A DNA stretch of 64,000 nucleotides from Allosphingosinicella vermicomposti (GCF_003012815.1 NZ_PXYJ01000003.1:62001-126000); one strand, 5' to 3'; shown: positions 7,728 to 17,184, numbered from the stretch's first letter. Notes: generated from the letters alone by a model not told the origin. Numbers and translations: made by a program.

Positions 7728-8362
7728 CGGCGCTGATCCTGCGCGAGCTGCGCCTGGCCTATGCGAGCGGAGGCGCCTGGCTGCCGCCCGTCTTCTTCCT
7801 GCTGGTCGCGACCTTATTCCCCTTTGCTGTCGGTCCGGACGGACCCCTCCTCGCGCGCGCCGGGGGTGGGGCGCTGTGGATGGCAGCGCTGATCGCGGCG
7901 TTGCTGCCCGTTGAGCGTTTGCTCGGACCGGACCGGGCGGCAGGCATATTCGATCAGTTCGCGATCCGTGGCCTTGGCGATGAAACGATCGCGCTCGCCA
8001 AGCTGATCGGCCATTGGCTGAGTTTTGGCCCTCCGCTCATGATCGCCGCCATACCGGCCGCCGCGCTCCTGAAGCTGCCCGGTGACGTGCTGTGGAGGAT
8101 GGAATTGGGGTTGCTGCTCGGTACGCCCGCGCTTGCGGCCCTCACGCTTGCCGTCAGCGCCCTGACCCTCGGGCTGCGCGGCACCGGCGCGCTTGCCGGT
8201 TTGCTCACCCTTCCGCTTGCCATACCGGTGTTGATCTTCAGCGCAGGGTTCGTCACTGGCGAGGCGGGCGGCGCACTGAAGCTGCTCGCCGCCGTCGCCC
8301 TGTTCTACGTTGCGGCCGCCCCCTTCGTGACGGGAGCAGCAATGCGCGCGGCGCGCGATTAA
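7724..8362 (+). CDS. ccmB: Haem exporter membrane subunit CcmB
   Basis: Protein of 212 residues with about six hydrophobic segments, beginning MTALILRELRLAYASGG, the usual CcmB opening. ATG at 7724 overlaps the TGA of ccmA. CcmB forms the membrane part of the CcmAB transporter needed for c-type cytochrome assembly, which agrees with the nearby cytochrome oxidase genes. ccmC and ccmD do not follow; the next gene is convergent and its stop overlaps this stop (8359-8362), so the remaining ccm genes must be elsewhere. Confidence 0.93.
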   Translation: MTALILRELRLAYASGGAWLPPVFFLLVATLFPFAVGPDGPLLARAGGGALWMAALIAALLPVERLLGPDRAAGIFDQFAIRGLGDETIALAKLIGHWLSFGPPLMIAAIPAAALLKLPGDVLWRMELGLLLGTPALAALTLAVSALTLGLRGTGALAGLLTLPLAIPVLIFSAGFVTGEAGGALKLLAAVALFYVAAAPFVTGAAMRAARD

Positions 8363-9225
8363 TCCCGCGACCAGCGGGCGAAGATGGCGGTGGGGAGGAG
8401 GAGGCCGCGGGCTTCTTCGCGAACGGCCATGTCGCCGCATTCTATCCTGCCGCCAAGGTCGCCGAGCGCTTGGTTGAGCAATTCCCCGATCGCCAGCGCC
8501 GACATGCGGACGGCATAGACGGTGAGGACGAGGAAGCGGCTGTTTTCGTCGAGCAGCTTGCGGCAATCGGCGATCAGGCCCGGAAGCCCCTCTTCCAGCC
8601 GCCAGATTTCGCCGTCGGGTCCACGGCCATATTTTGGCGGGTCGAGGATAATGCCGTCATAACGGCGGCCGCGCCGGACTTCGCGGGCGGTGAATTTGGC
8701 GGCATCGTCGACCATCCAGCGGATGGGCCGGTCTGCCATGCCGGAGCGATGGGCATTGTCCTTGCCTGCTTCCACCGACTTTTTCGACGCATCGACATGG
8801 GTAAGGCGCGCGCCGGTTGCCGACATCGCAAGGGTGCCGACGCCGGTATAGCCGAAGAGATTGAGCGCCTCGCTACCCTCGCCCAGCCGTTCGCGCATCC
8901 ATGCCCATTGCGGGGCCATGTCCGGAAAAAAGGCAAGGTGGCGGAACGGCGTGCACTGGCTGGTGAAGCGCACATCTTCCCAGGCCATGTCCCAACCTTC
9001 TTTCGGCACCGCGCGTTCGAACTGCCAGCGCCCACCGCCTTCCTCATCCGAGCCGGGAACGAATTCGCCGTCCGCGTCCCAAGAGTCGAGTGCGGGCGCC
9101 CACATGGCCTGCGGCTCGGGCCGAATGAAGCTATACGGGCCATAGCGTTCAAGCTTGCGGCCGTGCCCTGAATCCATGAGGCCGTAATGGCTCCACGGTT
9201 CGCAAATCAGAGCGTCGAGTTTCAC
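8359..9225 (-). CDS. Class I SAM-dependent methyltransferase (RlmI-like)
   Basis: Protein of 288 residues from a GTG at 9225. The SAM-binding motif I is LNLFGYTGVGTLAMSATGA (from 121) and the catalytic-region motif is LDPPKYGRG (from 194), as in the RlmI/RlmK group of rRNA m5C/m7G methyltransferases. It is shorter than RlmI and lacks an N-terminal PUA domain, so the target is uncertain. The GTG overlaps the stop of the M16 peptidase gene (GTGA), implying coupled translation. An upstream extension of the frame exists but has no conserved content. Confidence 0.85.
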   Translation of the reverse strand: MKLDALICEPWSHYGLMDSGHGRKLERYGPYSFIRPEPQAMWAPALDSWDADGEFVPGSDEEGGGRWQFERAVPKEGWDMAWEDVRFTSQCTPFRHLAFFPDMAPQWAWMRERLGEGSEALNLFGYTGVGTLAMSATGARLTHVDASKKSVEAGKDNAHRSGMADRPIRWMVDDAAKFTAREVRRGRRYDGIILDPPKYGRGPDGEIWRLEEGLPGLIADCRKLLDENSRFLVLTVYAVRMSALAIGELLNQALGDLGGRIECGDMAVREEARGLLLPTAIFARWSRD

Positions 9226-10448
9226 GCGGCCCTCACCGCGGGAAAGCCGATCGTGGCGCGGGCACGCGGGCCGGACAGCATCCGGGCGCCAGCCGCGCGC
9301 ACCTGATCGACCGTGACGGCTTCGAGATCGGCGACGATTTCCGCCGGATCGACGAGACGGCCGTGAAGGGCGAGCATACGCGCGACGTAGCTCGCCTGCC
9401 CCCAACTTGATTCAAGCGACATAAGGAGTCCGGCTTTGGCCTGAGTGCGGACGCGGTTCACTTCACGCTCCGTCACCGTATCTGCCGCCTGACCCAGCAC
9501 ATCCTCGATCAGTTGCGCAGCGGCGGCGGACTGGTTGCGGGCGGTGGCGGCGTAGACCGAGAAGAGCCCCGCATCGCGCCAAGACTGCAGCATCGTGTAG
9601 ACGCTGTACGCAAGCCCCCGCTCTTCGCGCAGCTGCTGGAACAAGCGGGACGACATGCCGCCGCCGACCACATCGGAGAAGAAACGCGCCGCATAATAGT
9701 CCGCGGCCAGTTGCGCGGGGCCGCCATAGCCCAAGGCGATATGGGCCTGATCGGACGCGGTGCGGCCCACGCGATCACCGCCGGTGAAAGTGGCAGGCTG
9801 GGGCTGCACCAGCGCGCCCGCCGGAAGGGCGCCGAAATAATGATGGGCAAGCTCCACGAAGCGGTCGTGATCGACCTTGCCCGCCGCGACGAGCGAGAGA
9901 CTCCCCGCGCGATAATGACCCGTTCGCCAGCGATGGAGATCGTCCACAGTGATCGCCGCGATGCTGTCTTCCTCGCCGAGCACGGATCGACCGAGCGGCT
10001 GATCGGCAAAGGCGGCGGACTGGAGATCGTCGAAGATGATATCGTTCGGCGTGTCGCGCGCTTCACCCAGTTCCTGGAGCACGACATCCTTTTCGCGCGC
10101 CAATTCCACCTCCGCAAAATGCGGGCGCAGGATCATGTCGGAAATGAGCTCCAGGCCCAGCGGCACATGCTCGGCCATGACCGACGCGGTGAAGATCGTC
10201 GAATCGCGGTCGGTCATCGCGTTCAGATCACCGCCCACATCCTCAATCGCTTCGCTGATCTCGCGCGCGGAGCGATCGCCCGCGCCCTTGAACACCATAT
10301 GCTCGAAGAGGTGGGCAAGGCCGTTCACCCGCTCGTCCTCGTGTCTGGAACCGGTATCGGCATAAAGGCCGACAGCGGCGGTTTCGACGCCGGGCATCGC
10401 ACGGGTGGCGACGCGAAGGCCGTTGGGAAGGAGGGTGAGCTGCATCAT
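9222..10448 (-). CDS. M16-family zinc peptidase (processing-peptidase-like)
   Basis: Protein of 408 residues. The inverted zinc motif HLFEH is at 46-50, and the third ligand is probably Glu126, 76 residues later, as usual for M16B. The C-terminal half keeps the R/Y pair region (SSRLFQQLREERGLAYSVY) of this family. The first residues MQLTLLPNGLRV are the typical N-terminus, so the ATG pair at 10448/10445 is preferred over an upstream start. There is no signal peptide. Gene position downstream of SURF1 is common in related bacteria. It probably degrades peptides; the natural substrate is not known. Confidence 0.92.
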   Translation of the reverse strand: MMQLTLLPNGLRVATRAMPGVETAAVGLYADTGSRHEDERVNGLAHLFEHMVFKGAGDRSAREISEAIEDVGGDLNAMTDRDSTIFTASVMAEHVPLGLELISDMILRPHFAEVELAREKDVVLQELGEARDTPNDIIFDDLQSAAFADQPLGRSVLGEEDSIAAITVDDLHRWRTGHYRAGSLSLVAAGKVDHDRFVELAHHYFGALPAGALVQPQPATFTGGDRVGRTASDQAHIALGYGGPAQLAADYYAARFFSDVVGGGMSSRLFQQLREERGLAYSVYTMLQSWRDAGLFSVYAATARNQSAAAAQLIEDVLGQAADTVTEREVNRVRTQAKAGLLMSLESSWGQASYVARMLALHGRLVDPAEIVADLEAVTVDQVRAAGARMLSGPRARATIGFPAVRAA

Positions 10449-10498
10449 CAGAGGCGCGGATTTAGGGCTTGTGGCGACAGGGGGCAACCTCAAGCCGC

Positions 10499-11110
10499 TC
10501 AGCGGCCAGTCGCGGGCGGCACTGGCGGCGCGGTAAGGCCCTTCTGCCGGTGGCGCAGGGCGAGCCCATAGATCACGCCCGCAATGCCGGCGAACAGGAA
10601 CCACTGGATTGCGTAGGACAGATGGTTGTTCGGCATTTCACCCGGATCGGGCGCGGCGCTCGGCACGAGGCCAGGCGCGGCTTCGATGGACACAAGGCGG
10701 ATGCGGTGGACACTGTCGGGTGCGATCACGCCGCTGACCCTGCCCCCCGTCCAATCGGGCGCGGCGGCGTCGCGGGACCAGCCCATGTCGACCTGCATGC
10801 CCGGACCTTCTGCGCCAGTGCGGCAGGCCGCGATGTGGCTCCACCCGGTTTGTGCGTTGGCATTGTGTCCGGCAACGGCGCGCCAGCCCGTCACCTCGGT
10901 GCAAAAGCCTTCCGCGCGGCGATAAAGGAGGTCGTCGTCGGCAGGCGGGACGCTGGGCCAGGCGACGGGCGGCAATCCCGATGCCGCCTCATAACGGGCA
11001 ATGAGTCCTTCCTTCCAATCGGCACGCTGCAATTGCCAGATGCCGAGCCCGATCATCGTCGCAATCGCGGCACCGACGATGACGGTCGGGAGGAGAGGAA
11101 GACGCTTCAT
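10499..11110 (-). CDS. SURF1-family cytochrome c oxidase assembly protein
   Basis: Protein of 203 residues with one transmembrane helix at each end (PTVIVGAAIATMIGLGIWQL near 8-27, and NNHLSYAIQWFLFAGIAGV near the C-terminus), the SURF1 topology. GIWQLQRADWKEGLI matches the family start. SURF1 proteins help insert haem a into subunit I of cytochrome aa3 oxidase. The ATG at 11110 overlaps the DUF983 stop (ATGA) and directly follows the cox genes, so role and context agree. Confidence 0.9.
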   Translation of the reverse strand: MKRLPLLPTVIVGAAIATMIGLGIWQLQRADWKEGLIARYEAASGLPPVAWPSVPPADDDLLYRRAEGFCTEVTGWRAVAGHNANAQTGWSHIAACRTGAEGPGMQVDMGWSRDAAAPDWTGGRVSGVIAPDSVHRIRLVSIEAAPGLVPSAAPDPGEMPNNHLSYAIQWFLFAGIAGVIYGLALRHRQKGLTAPPVPPATGR

Positions 11111-11472
11111 TCGTCCGCAATGCGTCCTTCCCGCGCCTTGTTCCGATATTCGAGCGCCAGAAGCAGCCCCTTGGCGAAGCGCAGCGAGAAGATCACCGCA
11201 ATGATCGTGATCGGAAACCAGAGAATGACGTGAATCCAGAGCGGCAGACCGACGCCAAGCTCGATGCCAAGCGCCAGTGCGGTAATCAGCGCGCCGACGA
11301 TCAGGGTGAGAAAGGCCGCCGGGCCGTCGCCGACGTTGAAGGCCGCGAAATCGAGCCCGCACGCCCGGCAAGCGGGTGCGAAAGCGGCGAGCCCCTGAAA
11401 CATCGTCTTGGCCCCACAGCGCGGGCAAAGCCCTTTGGCTGCGGCGGCGTAAGGAGAGGTCTCGTCAGTCAT
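11107..11472 (-). CDS. DUF983 membrane protein
   Basis: Protein of 121 residues with two CxxC pairs (CPRCGAKTMF and CRACGLDF) forming a likely zinc ribbon. Two transmembrane helices follow (FLTLIVGALITALALG and HVILWFPITIIAVIFSL). This layout defines DUF983 (PF06170), which in alphaproteobacteria regularly lies between ctaE and SURF1 and is presumed to take part in oxidase assembly. Its stop overlaps the SURF1 start. A large inverted repeat separates it from ctaE. Confidence 0.9.
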   Translation of the reverse strand: MTDETSPYAAAAKGLCPRCGAKTMFQGLAAFAPACRACGLDFAAFNVGDGPAAFLTLIVGALITALALGIELGVGLPLWIHVILWFPITIIAVIFSLRFAKGLLLALEYRNKAREGRIADE

Positions 11473-11509
11473 CGATCCTCCCTGCGCCGGAGCATAGCCC
11501 GTTCGAGTC

Positions 11510-11608
11510 AGGCCGGAGCGAAAATGGTGGCTTCCGAGAACCGGAGCGCAGCCTACTTCAGTAGGTGAGCACCGGAAGCGGAGGAAGGCGCCATTTGCAG
11601 CCCGGCCT
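11510..11608. repeat. 99-bp imperfect palindrome between ctaE and DUF983
   Basis: The two halves read nearly the same on opposite strands: the left starts AGGCCGGAGCGAAAATGG and the reverse complement of the right starts AGGCCGGGCTGCAAATGG, meeting at CTACTTCAGTAGG. As RNA it would form a very long hairpin with small bulges. It could terminate or attenuate the operon after ctaE, or protect the mRNA end. It may also be an interspersed element. Confidence 0.75.
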
Positions 11609-11618
11609 CACCCGAAAC

Positions 11619-12434
11619 TCAGTGGTATTCGGCGCCCCAGCCGCCCCAGACGTAAATCGCCAGGAACAGGAAGAGCCATACGACGTCGACGAAATGCCAA
11701 TACCAAGCGGCGGCTTCGAAGCCGAAATGCTGCTTCGGCGTGAAATCGCCCTGATAGGTGCGCATCAGGCAGACGATCAGGAAGATCGTGCCGACGAGCA
11801 CGTGGAAGCCGTGGAAGCCGGTCGCCATGTAGAAGGCCGACGTATAGATATTGTCCGCAAAGCCGAACGGCGCGTGGGCATATTCATAGGCCTGAATGGC
11901 GCTGAAGATGATGCCGAGGCCGATGGTCAGCCACAGGCCTTTTTTAAGGCCGTCGCGGTCGCCGTGGATCAGCGCGTGGTGCGCCCAGGTGATCGTGGTG
12001 CCCGAGCAGAGCAGGATGAGCGTGTTCAAAAGCGGGAAGCCGAACGGATCGATCAGTTCCATCCCTTCGGGCGGCCAGACGCCGCCGATCGCTTCGGCCG
12101 TCGACGGGAACAGGGCCGCGTCGAAATAAGCCCAGAACCAGGCGACGAAGAACATCACTTCCGATGCGATGAACAGGATCATGCCGTAGCGCAGGTGCAG
12201 CTGGACGACCGGCGTATGATGGCCCTGATGCGATTCGCGGATCACCTCCACCCACCAGCTTGCCATGCCGAAGATGACGGCGATCAGTCCGGCAAAGAAG
12301 GTGTAGGCGCCGAACTGATGATCGTGCATCCACATGACCGCCCCACCGAACAAGATGAACGAGGATAGCGAGCAGAAGAGCGGCCAGATGCTCGGCGGCA
12401 GAATGTGGAAATCGTGATTCTTGGCTCCAGCCAT
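11619..12434 (-). CDS. ctaE: Cytochrome c oxidase subunit III
   Basis: Protein of 271 residues with seven hydrophobic helices. Characteristic stretches are SIWPLFCSLSSFILFGG, RYGMILFIASEVMFFVAWFW, FYMATGFHGFHVLVGTIFL and the C-terminal WYWHFVDVVWLFLF. It is a core subunit of the membrane-bound aa3 oxidase. ATG at 12434 is preceded by GAGGAACGT, a good ribosome-binding site. It follows ctaG in the cox operon; the long palindrome downstream may end most transcripts. Confidence 0.97.
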   Translation of the reverse strand: MAGAKNHDFHILPPSIWPLFCSLSSFILFGGAVMWMHDHQFGAYTFFAGLIAVIFGMASWWVEVIRESHQGHHTPVVQLHLRYGMILFIASEVMFFVAWFWAYFDAALFPSTAEAIGGVWPPEGMELIDPFGFPLLNTLILLCSGTTITWAHHALIHGDRDGLKKGLWLTIGLGIIFSAIQAYEYAHAPFGFADNIYTSAFYMATGFHGFHVLVGTIFLIVCLMRTYQGDFTPKQHFGFEAAAWYWHFVDVVWLFLFLAIYVWGGWGAEYH

Positions 12435-12493
12435 GTGACGTTCCTCTAAATCCTGTTGCGGCCGGGCTGAAGCCGGACGCGTTTGGGGCTTCT

Positions 12494-13048
12494 CTAGCTT
12501 TGCGGTTTCGTGTCGTCCACGGGGTAAAATGTATAGCTCAACGTGATTTCGCTGATTTTCGACGCGTCGGGATCGTCCATGATCTTCGGATCGACGAAAT
12601 AGACGACCGGCATCCGCATTTCCTGCCCGGGCTGCAGCGTCTGTTCGGTGAAGCAGAAACACTGGACCTTGCTGAAATATTGCCCGGCCTGAAGCGGCGT
12701 CACGTTGAACGTGGCCGTCCCCGTTACCGGCTTGTCGGACAGATTCTTCGCCACGAAGAACGCCATTTTGCGCGCGCCGATCGCGGCCTTGTCGGTCGCC
12801 TTTTCGGCATGGAATTGCCAAGGAAGGGCGGACGAGGTGTTGCTGTCGAAGCGGATTGACAGCACTCTGCCCAAGGCCTGCTTAGGCACCTCGCTTTCGG
12901 ACACCTTCATCGTCGTGCCGCCAAAGCCGGTCACTTGGCAGAAGACCCGGTAGAGCGGCACGGCGGCGAAAGCGAGGCCCACCATCATGATAACCGCGAG
13001 AGCGGCCATCGCGGCGGTGCGGCCGTTCTTCTGGGCGAGCGTCGTCAT
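12494..13048 (-). CDS. ctaG: Cytochrome c oxidase assembly protein CtaG (Cox11 type)
   Basis: Protein of 184 residues with one N-terminal transmembrane helix (about 14-30) and a periplasmic copper-binding domain. The copper cysteines are in QCFCF (Cys130 and Cys132), and VPLYRVFCQVTGFGG is the family start, with Cys37. Cox11 delivers copper to the CuB site of subunit I. The start ATG shares one base with the TGA of the small upstream gene (TGATG). Confidence 0.96.
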   Translation of the reverse strand: MTTLAQKNGRTAAMAALAVIMMVGLAFAAVPLYRVFCQVTGFGGTTMKVSESEVPKQALGRVLSIRFDSNTSSALPWQFHAEKATDKAAIGARKMAFFVAKNLSDKPVTGTATFNVTPLQAGQYFSKVQCFCFTEQTLQPGQEMRMPVVYFVDPKIMDDPDASKISEITLSYTFYPVDDTKPQS

Positions 13049-13182
13049 CAGGCCAGCGCCATTTTCGCGATGCTGATCCCGTAAAGGAGAAGGACGAACG
13101 CGCCGAGCGCGAGCGCCATGACGAGCGCGCGGCTTTTCTGCCGCTTGCGGATTTCAGGATCGATCGGATCGTTAGGGGTCAT
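13048..13182 (-). CDS. 44-residue single-helix membrane protein of the cox cluster
   Basis: A short gene between ctaB and ctaG that overlaps both: its ATG overlaps the ctaB stop (ATGA) and its TGA overlaps the ctaG start (TGATG). The protein has a charged N-terminus ([11 protein letters not shown]) and one helix ([19 protein letters not shown]). Similar tiny proteins occupy this place in other alphaproteobacterial cox operons and are thought to assist oxidase assembly. It is a real gene by position, coupling and composition; the function is unproven. Confidence 0.8.
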   Translation of the reverse strand: MTPNDPIDPEIRKRQKSRALVMALALGAFVLLLYGISIAKMALA

Positions 13183-14084
13183 ATCATCCACCTGTCGAGA
13201 ACCAGTGCGCCGAATATGGCGAAGAGATAGATTACGGAAAACGCGAACAGCTTCTTTTCGGGCCTCATCGCCGCCGCTTCGGTCGCGTCGTTGCGATAAA
13301 CGCGAATGGCGAGGAAGAGGAAGACGAGGCTGAGCGCGACCGCGGCGATGCCATAGATCGGCCCGGAGAGGCCAAGTGGCCAGGGCAGGACCGCCGCAAT
13401 GCCCATCGGGATCGTGTAGAGCAGGATCTGATTGCGCGTCGTCTTCGGTCCCGCGACCACGGGCAGCATCGGCACGCCGGCGGCCGCATAATCCGTCCGC
13501 ACAAAGAGCGAGAGCGCCCAGAAATGCGGTGGCGTCCACAGGAAGATGAGCAGGAAAAGGAGGACGGGCAGCACGGCAACGTTTCCGGTTGCCGCTGCCC
13601 AGCCGATCAAGGGCGGGAACGAGCCCGCGCCGCCGCCAATCACGATATTCTGCGGCGTGCGGCGCTTCAGCCAAACCGTGTAAATGATCACATAATAAAG
13701 GATCGACGCGGCGAGGATCGCGGCGGCGAGCCAGTTGAGCGCGAGGCCCATCAACAGCACGGAAAAAGCGCCAAGTCCGACGCCGAAGTGAAGCGCGGAT
13801 TGTTTGTCCATGCGCCCCGCCGGCAAAGGCCGCGCGGCGGTGCGCTTCATCAGCGCGTCGAGATCGGCTTCATACCATTGATTGAGGGCAGCCGCCGCGC
13901 CCGCGCCGAGCGCGATACACAATATGGCGGTGAAGCCGAGCACCGGATGAATGGTCACCGGCGCCGCGAGCAAGCCGCACAGCCCGGTGAACACGACGAG
14001 CGTCATGACGCGCGGCTTGGTCAATGCCACGAAATCGCGCCAGTCGGCAGGGAGGGCTTCGGCTTTAATCGTCACGCTCGCCAT
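13179..14084 (-). CDS. ctaB: Protohaem IX farnesyltransferase (haem O synthase)
   Basis: Protein of 301 residues, a polytopic UbiA-family prenyltransferase that makes haem O from haem B and farnesyl diphosphate, the first step to haem A. The two Asp-rich regions are visible: [15 protein letters not shown] (68-82) and, later, the polar loop before [24 protein letters not shown] is a CtaB signature. ATG at 14084 gives the usual start; ATG at 14090 is possible. It lies between ctaD and the small gene, as in other alphaproteobacteria. Confidence 0.95.
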   Translation of the reverse strand: MASVTIKAEALPADWRDFVALTKPRVMTLVVFTGLCGLLAAPVTIHPVLGFTAILCIALGAGAAAALNQWYEADLDALMKRTAARPLPAGRMDKQSALHFGVGLGAFSVLLMGLALNWLAAAILAASILYYVIIYTVWLKRRTPQNIVIGGGAGSFPPLIGWAAATGNVAVLPVLLFLLIFLWTPPHFWALSLFVRTDYAAAGVPMLPVVAGPKTTRNQILLYTIPMGIAAVLPWPLGLSGPIYGIAAVALSLVFLFLAIRVYRNDATEAAAMRPEKKLFAFSVIYLFAIFGALVLDRWMI

Positions 14085-14180
14085 ATACATCCAAGGGCCT
14101 GATCGGCGAAGGGCACCCACCGGCCCCGTGCCGGTGAATGCCCCCTTTTTCGCCGTATCGGCTGTTTCGTTCGCTCTACC

Positions 14181-15860
14181 TTAGTCGATCTTCGGCAGGG
14201 TTTCGAACTGGTGGTAGGGCGGCGGGCTCGACAGCGTCCATTCAAGCGTCGTCGCGCCTTCGCCCCACGGATTGCCGTCCGCCTTTTTGCCCGCGATCAG
14301 CGACCAGATGACGTTGACGAAGAAGATCGCCATGCCGATCGCCATGATCATGTAGCCTTGGGTCGCCAGCGCGTTCCACTTTTCAAAGGCGTCCGGATAG
14401 TCCGGATAGCGGCGCGGCATGCCGTCGAGGCCGAGGAAGTGCATCGGGAAGAACAGAATGTTCACGCCCGCGAAAAACACCCAGAAATGCAGCTGGCCGA
14501 GCACTTCATTATACATGCGACCCGACATTTTCGGGAACCAGTAATAGAAGCCCGCGAACAGGCCAAACACGGCGCCGAGCGAGAGCACATAGTGGAAGTG
14601 CGCGACCACATAATAAGTGTCGTGCATGTAGTTATCGACACCGCCGTTCGCGAGCACGACGCCCGTAACGCCGCCGACGGTGAACATGAAGATGAAGCCC
14701 AGCGCCCAGACCATCGGTGTCTTGAAGGTGAGCGAGCCACCCCACATTGTCGCGATCCAGGAGAAGATCTTGATGCCGGTCGGCACCGCGATCACCATGG
14801 TTGCGGCGGTGAAGTACATCTTCGTGTTCACGTCCATGCCGATCGTGAACATGTGGTGCGCCCACACGATGAAACCGACGACGCCGATCGCGACCATGGC
14901 ATAAGCCATGCCGAGATAGCCGAAGACCGGCTTGCGGCTGAACGTCGCGATGATCTGGCTGACGATGCCGAAGCCCGGCAGGATCATGATGTACACTTCG
15001 GGGTGGCCGAAGAACCAGAAGAGGTGCTGGTAAAGGATCGGATCGCCGCCCTTCGACGCGTCGAAGAAGGCCGTACCGAAATTGCGGTCGGTGAGCAGCA
15101 TCGTGATCGCGCCGGCGAGAACCGGGAGTGCGAGCAGCAGCAGGAAAGCGGTGACCAGCACCGACCATACGAACAGCGGCATCTTGTGCAGGGTCATGCC
15201 CGGCGCGCGCATGTTGAAGATGGTGGTGATGAAGTTGATCGCGCCAAGGATCGACGAAGCGCCCGCAATGTGCAGGGCGAAGATCGCCATGTCCACGGCC
15301 GGCCCGGGCGACCCGGAGGTCGAGAGCGGCGCATAGACGGTCCAGCCGGTGCCTGCGCCAAGGCCGGTGCCGCCGGGCACGAAGGCCGACCCCAAAAGCA
15401 AAAGGAAGGCGGGGATGATCAGCCAGAAGGATACGTTGTTCATGCGCGGGAAGGCCATGTCCGGCGCGCCGATCATGATCGGAACGAACCAGTTGCCAAA
15501 CCCGCCGATCATCGCGGGCATCACCATGAAGAAGACCATGATGAGGCCGTGGGCGCTGATAAGAGCGTTCCACAGGTGCAGGCCTTCGTCGAAGGTCGCT
15601 TCCTTGCCCGCAACGAGCGAGGCCCATCCTTGAAGATACTGGATGCCGGGTTCGGCGAGCTCGGCGCGCATCAGACCCGAAATACCGCCGCCGATGATCC
15701 CCGCGACGATCGCGAAGATCAGGTAGAGCGTGCCGATATCCTTGTGGTTGGTCGACATGAACCAGCGGGCGAAAAAGCCCGGCTTGTGGTCCGCATCGTG
15801 ATGCGCGTCATGGCCACGATCGGCCTGAAACATGCTGGCGTTGGCGGTGGTATCGGTCAT
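14181..15860 (-). CDS. ctaD: Cytochrome c oxidase subunit I
   Basis: Protein of 559 residues with twelve transmembrane helices, the catalytic subunit of aa3 oxidase. Haem ligands appear in SAHGLIM (low-spin haem) and HFHYVLS (high-spin and low-spin). The CuB His-Tyr centre is [14 protein letters not shown], with the further His pair in AHHMFT. The K-channel region ([10 protein letters not shown]) and D-channel residues in [20 protein letters not shown] are present. It begins 3 bases after the ctaC stop, so the two structural subunits are cotranscribed. Confidence 0.98.
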   Translation of the reverse strand: MTDTTANASMFQADRGHDAHHDADHKPGFFARWFMSTNHKDIGTLYLIFAIVAGIIGGGISGLMRAELAEPGIQYLQGWASLVAGKEATFDEGLHLWNALISAHGLIMVFFMVMPAMIGGFGNWFVPIMIGAPDMAFPRMNNVSFWLIIPAFLLLLGSAFVPGGTGLGAGTGWTVYAPLSTSGSPGPAVDMAIFALHIAGASSILGAINFITTIFNMRAPGMTLHKMPLFVWSVLVTAFLLLLALPVLAGAITMLLTDRNFGTAFFDASKGGDPILYQHLFWFFGHPEVYIMILPGFGIVSQIIATFSRKPVFGYLGMAYAMVAIGVVGFIVWAHHMFTIGMDVNTKMYFTAATMVIAVPTGIKIFSWIATMWGGSLTFKTPMVWALGFIFMFTVGGVTGVVLANGGVDNYMHDTYYVVAHFHYVLSLGAVFGLFAGFYYWFPKMSGRMYNEVLGQLHFWVFFAGVNILFFPMHFLGLDGMPRRYPDYPDAFEKWNALATQGYMIMAIGMAIFFVNVIWSLIAGKKADGNPWGEGATTLEWTLSSPPPYHQFETLPKID

Positions 15861-15863
15861 GTC

Positions 15864-17003
15864 TTAGTTTCCGCGCTTGGATTCGGCTTCACCCTGCCGC
15901 GAGACGGGCGGGGTGGTGGTGGCTTCGACGACATTGGTCGGCGCCGGAGTCGTGGCATCCGCGTCGCCTGCGCCAACGGTCGGCACGGCGGCAGCGGGAT
16001 TGGCGATCGGGCTGTTCTGCGTCGCATCCGGCGATGATGGCGCCGAAGCACCCGGCATCGTGCCGCCCTTCGACGCGACCCAGGCCGCGAACTGCTCAGG
16101 CTTAACGACTTCGACGACGATCGGCATGTAGGCGTGACGCGCGCCGCACAGTTCGGAACACTGGCCGTAATAGACGCCCGGACGATCAACCTTGAACCAG
16201 GTTTCGTTGAGGCGACCCGGAACGGCGTCGATCTTGTTCCAGAAAGCGGGCATCGCAAAGGAGTGGATGACGTCCGCCGAGGTGACGATCAGCTTCACGG
16301 TCGCGCCCGCGGGCACCACCATGCGCTCGTCGACCGCGAGCAGGCGGGGTTCGCCGCGCTTCGCCGCTTCTTCGTCCGAGAGCATGTTCGACACGAGTTC
16401 GAACTCGCCATTGTCCGGATAGGAATAGGTCCAATACCATTGGTTGCCGGTCACCTTGACCGTGAGGTCGGCGGCGGGCGGCGAATATTGGCGGGCCAGC
16501 AGCTTGATCGACGGCACCGCGATGACGACGAGGATGAGAACCGGAACGAGCGTCCAGATCACTTCGATCATCGTATTGTGCGTCGTGCGCGACGGCACCG
16601 GATTGGCGCTGCGGCGGAAGCGGATGATGACGTAGATCATCAACGCCAGAACGAAGAGACAGATGACGACGATCACCGGCATCAGAATCACATTGTGAAA
16701 CCAGGACGCTTCTTCGCCGATCGGGGTGAACTGATCCTGGAGGCCCATGCGGCCGTCCGGCTGACCCACTCCCGGCTCCGGCGCGGTTGGCGTCGGCGCG
16801 GCAGCAGCCTGCGTGGTCGCGGCGACGGTTGCGTCGGACGGCGCCTTGCCACCGCTGGCAAGCGGCGGCTGGGACGCATCGGCGGGCTGCGCGGGAAGCG
16901 CCGTGGCCGCGGCCGGCGCGGCTTCGTTGGTCTGCGCCATGGCAGCGGACGGCGCGAGGCCGAACGCGGCGGCAATGGCGATCACTTTCAGCAAAGTCTT
17001 CAT
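15864..17003 (-). CDS. ctaC: Cytochrome c oxidase subunit II
   Basis: Protein of 379 residues. A signal peptide (MKTLLKVIAIAAAFGLAPSA, cleavage near AMAQ) is followed by a Pro/Ala-rich linker (25-80), two transmembrane helices (about 103-128 and 146-168) and the CuA domain. CuA ligands are His247, Cys282, Cys286, His290 and Met293 (CSELCGARHAYM). The C-terminal tail (about 316-379) is Ala/Pro/Thr-rich low complexity. No haem c motif is present, so this is the aa3 and not the caa3 type. The ATG at 17003 matches the signal peptide start. Confidence 0.97.
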   Translation of the reverse strand: MKTLLKVIAIAAAFGLAPSAAMAQTNEAAPAAATALPAQPADASQPPLASGGKAPSDATVAATTQAAAAPTPTAPEPGVGQPDGRMGLQDQFTPIGEEASWFHNVILMPVIVVICLFVLALMIYVIIRFRRSANPVPSRTTHNTMIEVIWTLVPVLILVVIAVPSIKLLARQYSPPAADLTVKVTGNQWYWTYSYPDNGEFELVSNMLSDEEAAKRGEPRLLAVDERMVVPAGATVKLIVTSADVIHSFAMPAFWNKIDAVPGRLNETWFKVDRPGVYYGQCSELCGARHAYMPIVVEVVKPEQFAAWVASKGGTMPGASAPSSPDATQNSPIANPAAAVPTVGAGDADATTPAPTNVVEATTTPPVSRQGEAESKRGN

Positions 17004-17184
17004 CTGAACCCCTTGGAACCGCTTCTCATCGAGACGCGGGCGACTTCGGCCTAATGGCATTGCGGGCGCCTTATAGCAGCGATGCCGCGCGCCTCAAGCG
17101 GGCAGGAACTTTTTCCCTTATGCTTGATGGTGAAGCGGCGACCGCCTATCTGGCTGACAGCAGATAAGGGAGCGGGCAATAACG
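17004..17184. promoter_or_regulatory. Divergent intergenic region, ctaC and pyrE
   Basis: 181 bases separate the cox operon (minus) from pyrE (plus), so both promoters must lie here. No confident consensus boxes can be assigned by eye. The pyrE start is preceded by AAGGGAGCGGG, a usable ribosome-binding site. Confidence 0.45.

Noticed and set aside
8092-9171. 359-codon plus-strand frame antisense to the methyltransferase
   Set aside because: The minus-strand methyltransferase has clear SAM and DPPKYG motifs; the plus frame has none.
14211-16037. 608-codon open frame antisense to ctaD and ctaC
   Set aside because: It is Arg/His/Asp-rich nonsense opposite two certain genes. Long antisense frames are common in high-GC DNA.
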